A DNA stretch of 64,000 nucleotides from Asterias rubens (Eukaryota; Echinodermata; Asteroidea; Forcipulatida; Asteriidae): contig NC_047064.1 of the NCBI RefSeq assembly GCF_902459465.1, positions 2,382,762 to 2,446,761 on the forward strand. Reading direction: 5' to 3'. Made by a program: the position numbers and the translations under genes. Below the pieces are notes generated by a model, which saw only the letters and a list, made by a program, of their open reading frames with translations, was not told the origin of the DNA and searched no databases. Position 1 is the stretch's first letter; every line of letters starts with the position of its first letter. Positions 19,914 through 31,500 of this stretch are shown piece by piece.

Positions 19914-22473
19914 CAATCACTGTGTCAATAATGATTTAGAAGTGCTTTTGAGTTTGTCAAATACAAGATCTGCAAAGAGTCACTCAATATTTATCTGGAG
20001 AATTTGTGTAAAAAAATGTACCAATGATTGTGGTTGTGCACTTTGCTTAAAATGGAGTAGGTCAAACTAGACTGGAATCCCCAATGACTAATACCACCAT
20101 GATTATTGTAGCCTATCACAGCTGTACTGTAAAGCATAGTAATCAACAATGCATTGATATCATTCTAATTAATATATTGCTATTGAGTGACATACAGGAG
20201 GTGTACTGTTCAAACAAAGGTCTTGTTCCCTAAAGCGATCGCATACAAACTGTGCAATATTATTCCCATGACCTGGGCCCAACTACTTGAGCAATGTTCT
20301 GCTAAGCAGAAGCTGTCAACAAGCATGATGACATTGCACTTTGATCATCCACAATTTAGTCTCTACAAAACGGAGAACCAATAGACCGTATTAAATAACC
20401 TCTTTTTTGCTATGAAAGTCGCCATCTTGTAGGGCTAACCTCACATCAATGAAGCACGCAACACGCAACATTCCCGGTTTGATTTCTACGGCACATGCAC
20501 GCGCACGCACATAGGCGCCATGTTGTAGGTCAGATATTTGAACGGTGACATCATATTCACTACAGTCTATACTGCAGAATCAAAATGGGAAAATCTTCAG
20601 GAGATAAGGAGGGGGGAGGAGGGAAGAAGTATGAGGTATCTTAAGGGTTCTGAAGCAAACCAAGGCAACCTTGCATACAAATTAACAAGGCACTGAATTG
20701 AAATGGATGACAAGATGATAGATAAATGCTATTTGGATTCCCATCACGTTGAATAAACTCTGCTCTGCTAACTTTGGAACGTTTATAAAGTTTAATGTTG
20801 GATGGTTGTACAATACAGATATCAGATAAAAAAAGTTGACCCAAACCAGAAAGCCATCAAAATGGGTCGAGTTAAATTCAAAGTGACATTTTTTCCCCAC
20901 CTAAGTAAACCTTTTTGTGTGTCTCACTCAAAAATTTGTATTTTTTTTTAAAGATTCATTTTACATTCACTACACGTCAAGCAATTTTTTAGGAAAGTTC
21001 GGTCCTTTTGTTTTTTTCCCCCACTTTTTTTAACAAAGCACATGAGTTACATTTTTGTTTCAACACTGGACACTTTACCAATTATAATAACATTATTAAC
21101 ATACGCCGATGGAGTACCTCCAAAGGCAGACGACCCTGTCGTAACCTAAGATCTACCCATCATCTTTTTTTAGATTTTGTTTTTTAAGGATTTTTTTTAT
21201 ACTTAAAATGTCTTCCTCTTCAGAAAGTTTATGCTACATCCCTTTGGTGTGCTACTCTCCTCTAGGCTGAAAGTCTGTTTAGCTGTCAAGGATATGTGTA
21301 CATGTAATCCATTTTAATCCAGTTTCAAAGGATTAAACAGTATGGCTACAGGGGCCCTTGCTCAATGCCAGGGATTTTTGTCTTCCTTTTTTTTTTCCCG
21401 CATGATGCATTAAGCTCAACATTCTACTGACACCTTGATTTCTGGTCTTAGTTTTAGAGAATGACAAATTGACGGTTCTCATGATGCAAAGAAGATCTTA
21501 AATGTACAGTAAAATACCGTCTCAGAAAAGACACAACATTCTGAACATGCCATTATGCAGCCATGTTAAACGGACTATCTGCACGTTTTTACATGTAGTC
21601 TAAAACTTGTAGCGCTACAGCCTTGTACCTAACTACAGTACATAAGATTATGTCATTTCGCTGAACAAACCTCAAATTTTATATGAAAAACTCGACTGTC
21701 TGGGTAAAATCTCCTGGAATCAATTGTTTGAATTTCATTTTTATTTCATTTTTATCTTTATACAGCAATGTGCTCCTTATTAGCATCCAGCGTATGTATA
21801 CAGAGACCACATGGGGCCATTGTTAATTTTTCTATAAAATTTCATTACCACAACTTCCTGAAAATTTGTTTTTATTTTTGGCTACTTTGAGTCCAGATGT
21901 TCTCCATGACAGCTCCAGGGGGAAAGGGGTCAACTACTTCACTCAAAGTCAATTCCTGATAGGAAAATACATGAGCCAAACCATACATAGATGGTAAGTT
22001 GTTTGGTGTCCAGACCTTCCAGCACAAACTAGTATGGAACATCAAACTTTTGACGGGCACCAGACTAATTTGAACACTGGTTTATTCTTAGAAAACTGTT
22101 AAGCTCTATTGAAAGGACGTGATGATAACTTCTTCATAAATGAAGAAATGTTTTTGTGTAAAAAAAAAAAAAGTTTGCGGTTACCTTTCTTTTTTGTTTT
22201 ACATCTTAAGGCTAGAATTACACTTAATTTAATCCCTGAACCGTAGAACTGACCATGGTGTTGACTAAATACGATCGTACAATACAAAGTGGCTAGTGTA
22301 TGGACATTGGATCGGACAAATATCACCTCACAAGGACACAGGCGTCCATCTTGTCAGCTACATCCTACTATACCATGGCTTTTCACAATTTGTAGGGGAG
22401 GGGGGTTCACATCCGTCTTGCGTGTCCAAAGACTGTCGTTTCATCAGCGGCTTGCAGGGTAACCTGGAGCGGG
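19914..22473. other. EPC 3' UTR / intergenic DNA
   Basis: No coding signal. It contains a fragment beginning AATAGACCGTATTA near 20381, related to the element at 42280, with a GTCGCCATCTTG module, plus several T-rich runs. Confidence 0.5.
22081..22086 (-). terminator. Candidate proximal poly(A) signal for EPC
   Basis: TTTATT on the plus strand is AATAAA on the gene strand, about 390 nt after the stop. A distal alternative is at 17587-17592, which would give a ~4.9-kb 3' UTR. The sequence cannot decide between them. Confidence 0.35.
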
Positions 22474-22555
22474 TCACGTTACCTCCATGACCACAGATTT
22501 GTTGTTGGGTATACAAGCGCTGTCTAGTGAGTGGTTCGAGTCCTCGTGTTTGTCT
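22474..22555 (-). CDS. EPC: EPC terminal coding exon
   Basis: The acceptor is TCACTTCAG, then 26 codons ending IPNNKSVVMEVT and TGA. The C-terminal MEVT is identical to human EPC1, which fixes the stop. The phase (one base completing Arg) matches exon 13. Confidence 0.92.
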
Positions 22556-25500
22556 CTGAAGTGAGAAAAGAAAGTGACTTATAAGAACTCTGTAAGGATT
22601 TCAACTTCAACAGGAGATTCATCCTGTGGGGTATATCGGACCCAAATTTGGTGGATGTTTGGCCAAAGCAAACTGAATTGAAACAATTTCCCGGAATGAT
22701 TCCTATTTGGTGATTTTTTTTCTCTTGCCTTTGTCCCTGCACCGAACGGATTCCCATAGACTTTGTGAACAAAATTCCAATTTGATAGCCCGGAAGGCTA
22801 GTGGGACAAATAATTCAAAAAACAATATTACAAACAGCAATGAACTGTGCTGATGGTGTATTGTAAAGTTTGTGCTGTGACTCAAAACATAATGTGTTAT
22901 TCGGCTAACAAAATCTTATCAGGGCTACTACAAATTCTTGGAATTCTAGCCCTGCAGACTACCATGAAAATACACTTAATTTTGACCCCTGCTTGGTATC
23001 CATTAGTTACCGAAAATGAACACACAGCTCAGGACACATTTGAGCTACCTTAAAAATTATGTGGAAGTTTCCAAATGGTCAACTGGCTGGAAAATGTTAC
23101 CAGTAGCAGAAGGATTCAGGAAAAGCTTACAGCAGGGAAAATAAATTAAAATTGTTGTCAGGCTTCATTTTAGTTACACAACCCTTAAAGACACTGGACA
23201 CTATTGGTAATTGTCAAAGACTAGTCTTTACAGTTGGTGTATTACAACATATGCATACAATAATAAACCTGTGAAAATTTGAGCTCAATCGGTCGTCGAA
23301 GTTGCAAGATATTAATGAAAGAAAAAAAACACCCTTGTCGCACCATGGTCACACGAAGTTGTGTGCTTTCAGATGCTTCATTTCCAGACCTCAAACTCTA
23401 AATCCGAGGTCTCGAAATCAAATTCGTGGAAAATTACTTCTTTCTCAAAAACTACGTCACTTCAGAGGGAGCTGTTTCTCACAATGTTTTATACTATCAA
23501 CCTCTCCCCATTACTCATTATTAAGTAAGGTTTTATGCTGATAATTAATGTGAGTAATTACCAACAGTGTCCACTGCCTTTAATGCTTACCTTGATATAA
23601 CGTCTATATTATTTGCCTGTGATATCCTTTTGACAGCATTAGCAAGAGAAACATTCTGTGTCGACGAGACAACGACGTTAGTTCCCTCGAATCCTCCCTT
23701 ATTCTTCTCTCTCATCAAGTTGCCTTTCAAGAGAGAGTCCGAAACGACCCCAGCTTCTGACGAGGATTGCATTATGACGTCGACTGAGTTCGTTACAATC
23801 CCATCGTTAGGGGTTTGGGCGTTAGAGGGCGTGGTAGTAGTGGGCGTTGCCGCCGTGGGGTTGCTCGTTTTAGCCACGCCTAGTGGGTAGTTAAGCTGTA
23901 GTACTGTTGCGGCGGGTGCCGTGGAATGACCAGTGGGAACTGGGAGGGTCAGAACAAAAAAGCAATCAATGATAAAGGAATTTTTGTATCATTTTGATTG
24001 ATCTACCCTAAGGCCTCATCTCACTGACAACTATGTGAAGAAAAATACAAAGTGAAGGTTCCACTTGTTCTTGAGTTATCAAGTTCAGTTTCAATTTTTG
24101 TGCAAAATCGTGGATTCTCAGAAGAGATGTTCTCCATCAGAGTTGAGGATACAAGCATGTAACTCTTTCGGATAAACATCTAAGGCAGGCCTCCACTGTG
24201 CTTTTGCTGTGGTGCCCTTTGCAACGTTTCAATACAAATAATATATTTTTCTCTTAGAAGTTCCCCCCGTATCAGAGGAAAATTGCTGTGCCCCTCCAGG
24301 ATTGATGTTCAAGGCTTTCTATTGAGGTGAACATTTCTCAAAACGTTGAGGGCTTCAGCTGTGCAAGAAAATTCAGCAACCATTGAACATTGGTGACATA
24401 CCTTTGGTAGTAGCTTCTAAGAGGGCCTTGTGATTCAGCAGTGTGTTCACTGTGTTAGCATGATTCTCCTTGACTGTCAAAGTAGTCGGTGGGACTAACA
24501 CGGGCAGAGGTTCCACAACAATTGATTTGTGCTTAGTAAGTTCCCTACTCGGTTCCAACGTGAACCTCGACGTTGGGAGAGACCCAAACGAAGTGTTCAG
24601 CTCCGAGGAGCTGTCCGAGTTCACAACGTCCACCTCGACTGTTTGCAAGTCCTGAGATTCGAGCAACGGGACGATGGAATCTGACGGAGCCAACGAGGGC
24701 AGTGTTTGCATGGAAGGGGCCACGTCACCCTCGGGTACGCCATCGCTATCGGTCAGAATTTGCTGGGGTAGCCTGCTGGGCGTTTCTATCGTGGGAAATG
24801 AGCCACTTGGCAGAAGCGACTCCAGACTTTCCTCCATAGGAACCTGTGATGGTGGCAGTTGGGGTAACGGTGGAGATGGGGCCGGTTGGATTGGGGGTGG
24901 GGGTGTTTTTGGTCTGAAGTGCAGCCTAAATGAACACAAACAAGAAACAAGAAACAACTTTAGCTCATGTTCAACTACCTCCTCTTCCAGACGAGGAAAC
25001 TCACTTTAACTTTCTCTTTACTTCAAAATTTTACTTTGAGATATATATAAAGAAGTAATGAATTTAAAATCAATTAGAAGTATTATACAGGATTGGTAAG
25101 GATAAAACATTTTGGTTTAATTTTAGTCTGAAAGCTGACTGATTATGAAGATCATACTTAAAACCATTTTCTCTGTGAAATATTTCCCTCTGATATGTCA
25201 TCACATCCAGGAAAACTGTACATGAAAACCTATAAAAAGTGGCAGCAGCTGGTTACGGTTGTGAGAACCAAAATTAAGGACAACGGTTTACAAGCTGAAA
25301 ATTGCACATGGTTTTTCACTCTTTTCTCCAGACTGACACAGCGGATTTAGCCCAAATTCTTAGATGTTCATTTCATGTATTGTTGATCACACGAAGCATG
25401 AACACTGTATGCAACTATTCTGTCAGCTCTACCAATCCTGTATGACACTTTTAAGAATCACGGAGAATTTCTTGAACCAAGAAAGGGGGGGTCGGTACTA

Positions 25501-28500
25501 ACATTCGTTTGGCCCTGATCTCGTCCAGAAGAACACTTAGTGGAAGACTTGTTTGTGACGAGCTTGCTGAAGGGGACCGCAGTGGTGACATGCTAGGCTC
25601 AGTTGGAGGGTTTAATAAACAGTCGTCAAGCTCCTTGTAATTCTGGAACGGTGTCCATGCTCTGTCTAGCAGGATCCTGTGTAAAATAAACAGCAGCAGT
25701 TCCAAATCAATGAAATTTCCGTGTAAATACATAGACATTTCAGTGCACCCAACTAGGCCTGGGCGAATTATTCGAATATCCGGTTAATGGCGAATAGGTT
25801 TTCCTATCCGTAACCGCGAATGCCTTTTTTTTCTTAACCGGATATCCGCAATGGGCGCGAATACCTATTTATAAACCGGATAATCCTGTAATTACAACCA
25901 AGTAACCGTATATTCTTTAATATCCAAATATCCGCGGACGTCGGGCGACAACTTATAGGAATGTTTTGTCTGAATCCTTATGAAACTTCAATGAAGACAG
26001 CATAAAACAGCATAAATTAAGTATTTAACTATGCTCACCTCCGTGAAGAGTTGAAACAATGACATTTCTGACGTAATTTGTTCAAAGATTATCAAAGTTT
26101 TCCTTCACGTAGTCAGTCACGATCAAAAGAAAAAGCAAATCGCCATCTTTAAATTAGATCTGGTTATTTTTATGAATGAACCGAGTGACACTGTCTAAAA
26201 CTAATATCAATCCGCCCACATGATCTCATTCACAAACGAACAGCGTCCTCTAGCAACAAAAAAAAACTATTTTAATATCCGGTTAATTTCGGATAGTTGG
26301 CCAGCAGTAACCGAATACCAAAATTTCACTATTCGCCCAGCACTACACCCAACATTTCCCGACACATAGTGCTTCCTCAGCAAGAGATTTTTTCCCTACA
26401 GCTTGCACCCATCGCAACAAGCTGTTCCTTCATCCCCCCAATGATAAAGTATAGCAAGCTATAGAACATCTACTGGATCGAGGTGATGGATACTATGGGA
26501 TGGCAGCGCTATGAGAAGCACTACGTCATAAATATTCACACTGATCGAGCGCATTTCAGCCAATCGGGAATCGGCAAATTGGAAGTCAGGCAATCAGTCT
26601 GTACTTTTCCGTTTCACGACACCCAAACCCAAACAAACACTGGTGTTCACAACCAACCATCTGTATTACGCAATTGCTATCACTACTAAGAATCCCTTTG
26701 CGGAACAATTCAAAGACTGTATGGCTTATGAAGGCGGACTTATGGTTACTTATAGCAACTTTTAGCAAACAGTCGATATCGTCTTTGTCACGATAATTCT
26801 ATATTTTCAAAACCAAAAACGATACTGACGATATTAACCTCAATAAGGTACCTTGACGATATTATCGAGACATCGACCAGTGCAAAAACACCAGTTGGCT
26901 GTGGTTGGTTAAGGTTAAACATGACTTACCTTCCACCTCTGCCTACTCTCCTTCTAGCCAATCCGATACATCTTCTTGGCTCCCTTAGTGATGTGCAGCT
27001 GTAACGATACCTGTTGTCTGTAATTGCTCTGGGCTGTTCATCTGACCACGGCCAGCCTCGGGACAGCTCAGGATGAGGCTGTGCGACAAACACAAATGGG
27101 GAATAGATTTAAGAGACTGGCTAGTGAAGCTCTTTTGAAAAATAATTATTGTTATTGTAAGATAATAAATACCCAAATCTACTCTCAACCAATCCCTCGA
27201 AACAAACTTTCAGCATTACATTCAAAATAATAAGGAAAGTTCTACACTCAGGGAGGTTTTTAAATTTGTTCATCAGAACAGGGAAAGATTGGTTTGTTTT
27301 CAGGGAACTTTCTGCAAATTCAGGGAAAGTCGTCGGCTCTGGTATGTCAAGTCTTTACAGCACCCCTTATACATAGTTTGTGAGTGCAACAGGTACTTAC
27401 AGCGACATAGTGACAGCCTTTCTTGCGACGGAAGGCAAAGACACCATCAGGATCGGTCTCCTCCTCAGGATCGGACGTTGATTGCACCTGCTGCTTAATC
27501 AACAATTAAAAGAAAAATTAAATTAAACATAACTTGTTCATGCAAGTTCACACCAACTCCTGGTCACGGGCTACAAGAAGAAAGTATTTAAAATAAAATA
27601 ACTCAGGGGAACTAGAGTTTGCAAACCGATTAAACCCTGGTACTGTTATCAACATAAGGCTGATAAGCAGCTGACTTTAGCAGCAATATACCAAGAAGCT
27701 GTTGTTACTATGTGTATAGTACATTGGTTGCTACGTCTATAGCACGTCCCGTACGCACAGTTTCTAGTAAAAATAAAACACATCTTGTGATGTGCTCTAA
27801 GCAAACAAAACTGCAGTATCTTTGTAAGCAGTTAAGGGGTGTTATAACTCATACAATTATTATATCAGCGAAAACAGCGACATCAATATATTCATATTAA
27901 AATGACTCAGCTTGGAAAGCACAACTTTCTCACGATTGACTGAAACCCATCTAACCCAACCACAGTCGATAATGCATAATGCAAGGCGAAACAAGCTGGC
28001 AACTCTGAACAAAAAACAAGTTTGTCTGAAAACTTACTGGGGAAAGCTCCTCTTCGGAGCTTCTAATATCTGGAAAGCGGGTCGGTTCTATTTCTCCTAT
28101 TGATGAGTTTGTCATCTGGCGAAGTTTCTTCTCTTCCTTGTGTTTCCTCTTCTTGTATTCTCGCTTCTTTTTAAGACCGTCCTCCTAGAGGGAACCAGAT
28201 AAATCTTAGTCAAATTGAGAATCTTACAGAAGTAAAAGCTCTTGATGTCTAACCTAGAAGGGCGGCCCCCATCCCACCCCCTTCCTTAGCTTGGTAGCTA
28301 CTTCCTATCTAGAAATAAAATCAGGTGGGTCGAATGAAGACAGAGGCAATGTAGAGGAGAAAAACTGTAAATCGGAACAAAATCTTCTCGAGTCATAATT
28401 CTGACCAACAGCTTGTTAAACATCAAGACACAATAAAACCTTGGAAATATATCACATAAATTTCAGAAAGTGAAGCAAAGCTCCTCACTTATTTTTCTGT

Positions 28501-31500
28501 GCCAGGAAAATTCGCTTTGTATCTGCTCTTCACATGAAGTACGGACCAAGCAGGACCCAAGACACTTACCGTTTTGATGGACCAGGAACTATATTGGTTT
28601 CCATTGGGAATTGCAGGTATCGTGAATGACGGTTGTCGCTTGCTGAGCTCTTCACAGTCTGCCAATATGGCACCGCTGAAATCATCCATTTGAAATCTAG
28701 ACAATTCAAACCAAAGAAGAGTACTCAGAAGTAGCCGATAAGTATGATTCTCACTTACTTGAAAACCATAACTAACAGCAAGACAAGTTCTCAAAAGAAC
28801 ATAATCTACCCAAACAAGTAGTTACACACATGGTGTTTCCGCAAACCAAATATTTACTCATAACTAACAACTGAAATGGATCAGATCCTGCAATCAGTAT
28901 TTGTAAAATCAATTTAAAGGTGGCTAAGGAAGATGGACAATTGCATTGGGTCTTGAAATTTGAAAACTCAACTCCAAGATTAGAAAAAATGTTTTACAAC
29001 AAATGGCGTCTCACTAAAAAAAGAGTCTGTTTTCAATCAGAATTGAAAATAAAATGGGATATATAGCTGACGGAGCTGACAAAGATTGAGAACGGGAAAC
29101 TTTTGAACACTAGGTGGCAGCAGACTTACCAGTTAAATTTCCATTCTTTACATTGATCTGAGCATGCGCACATTTCCAAGAACCATGAATTTACCTGGCA
29201 AGTCTGCTGCCATCTAAAGCCCCAAAAGTACCCCAATGTACTGGGCTTAGAAATCAAATCTTTCAACTCTCCAGATTGGAGAAATATGTGACATCAAATT
29301 ACGTCTTACCTCTTCTCGAATATCTCTAGCGTTAAGTGGACGGCTTCCTTTTTACTCTTTTCTCGCCTCTTCACCATCTCCAATAACGTTCTGTAAAAAC
29401 AAGAAAAAAAATCCATCAAATGCTGGCAAACCCAACACAAGGCTTAACAGATCAGTCTATAATCCGAGACTAAGAGTACATTGAGATTAAGAAATTGCGT
29501 GGATACTTACACAGCCCTGTTAAGATCTCTCCTAAGCTTCAACATCTTCTCGTACGACGCCTCGTCATTCTTCCTGTTTTTCCTCGTCTGCATTTTCTCT
29601 GTTCTCCTCCTGAAGGCCACATAGGGATTGTTACTTGTTGACCCATCTCGCTTCTCCTGCCTGACGTTAGGAATTAACCCACAACCCTGAAAAGCAACAA
29701 GAATTGAACGGTGAAAGGTTGATCAGTAGCTAGTGGACGAAAACATGTTCATTACTCTGTTAAGTGAAATCGGATCTAACAATATACAATGACCCTTGAA
29801 CAAAACTTAGAAAGTTGATCAGGTTGATCGAGTACAAGGCCTACATATGGTACAACCTTTGATTTGTTTGTTAAGACAATCACCTGTTTTATTTTCTTAC
29901 GCTAATTGTTATTATTTTGAGGGATTATATATTTTTTTTTATATTATGACATTTTGACAGCTAAGCTACTAATCAGCACCAGCAGCTTGACGCCTCTATA
30001 GTCTTCTCTCAAGGAACAAAGATAAGCCATGAGGAGAGTCACAGAGGAGCTTCAGCAAACAGAATTTCTAGAGGAGCGACTTTCAAATTCTCCAAAACAC
30101 CAAACAATCAAACTGTGAAAGCTTGACTGATAGTGTCTATCTGAATAAAAATTATGTTTACATTAGGCAACATGGATTCTTAGTGCAAAAATTTTGTTGG
30201 TGGAATAGCTCAAAAGATAGTTTTCCACAAGGACAACAGTACTTCAGATGGTTATACTTTCAGATAATTAACCAATACGATATCAAGTCTTTTAGATAAC
30301 TAATTATCTCAAGGAACATCTCAGATACTTACAGTCATTGATTTGAGACGTTTGTTTAGCCAGTAGTCATAAACAGCTATGATAAGATCATCATCTTCTT
30401 TTAAGAGTAGCTTCGCTTCTTTCAATGTCACAACCTGAAATGAATACATCTATGCTATAAGGGTCCACAGGTTTGGGTGTTGCATTGTCATAATGCATTT
30501 GGGTTTCTGTCAGATTTCATGAGGTTACGCAGCAAAATGCCAGGATTGAGAGAATAGAATGAGTGAAAGGAACAATGCCTTTGCAAATTATCAAAGTACA
30601 TATTATACACTGAGGCTGGCTGGTATTCAAACCTCAAAATCTTGTGCAACACAGCAGGCCATGTAATTTTGATATGGTCTTCTTATTATGAGACAGCAAT
30701 ATTAGAGTTTGAACTCATTTTTGTTGAGGAAAAAAAGCTCTTGATAAAATCCATTCCATTAATCTTATGGAGAAATGCAGGCAAATTGTTGTCCATTCTA
30801 AGAGTCGGGCACGTTCAATGGGCAAAAAAGACCCATTCCCAATTCATTGGACCGCTAGACGTTCCACTGGACCGCATCATAGTGCCAAAGTACAGTGAGC
30901 AATCCTACATGAGTGAATATACGCATTAGTATTTTGGACAAACTGGAATGTACTGGCAGTCCTACAGAACGGTCCGAGAGCAAGCGCTGGAATACTCAGG
31001 CCTGATACTTTTAGGGGGCGATTGCCTCCCTGCCCCCTGGTCTTTGCCTTGATGCCCTTGAAATGCTCCAGCAAAAATTAAAAATTGGCCAAAGAGAAAA
31101 TGCCTTGGTGCCCATGCCCTTTCAAAAGCAAAGTATACAGGCCTGAACACTTATCCAATCCGGAACAGAATGTTCCTACGGTTCCAACTTCTGAGACGCT
31201 ACCCATTCAGTGAACCCTTCCATGAACGTTTAAACAATGTTTGTTTACAAACCTGTTGTCCGCTGCCCTTTTCAAGCCTGTCCATCATTTCCTCAAATTG
31301 TAAACTGGTGATTTCAAAGTTCTTGCTGTGTTTCTTCATCCATTCTTCATCTTCTGCGTCCATATCATAATCAGGAATGTCCTGCTCCATGCTGAGTGCT
31401 GCTCACAAAGATAAATAATATATACATTACATTACCGATTGAAAATGTACGAGGATGTAGATTCAACCTTTGATTGGAACTTTTCACAGGACAAAAGAAA

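Noticed and set aside
23567..23890. 107-codon plus-strand frame
   Set aside because: Antisense to EPC exon 13, which has matched splice phases and a conserved downstream C-terminus.
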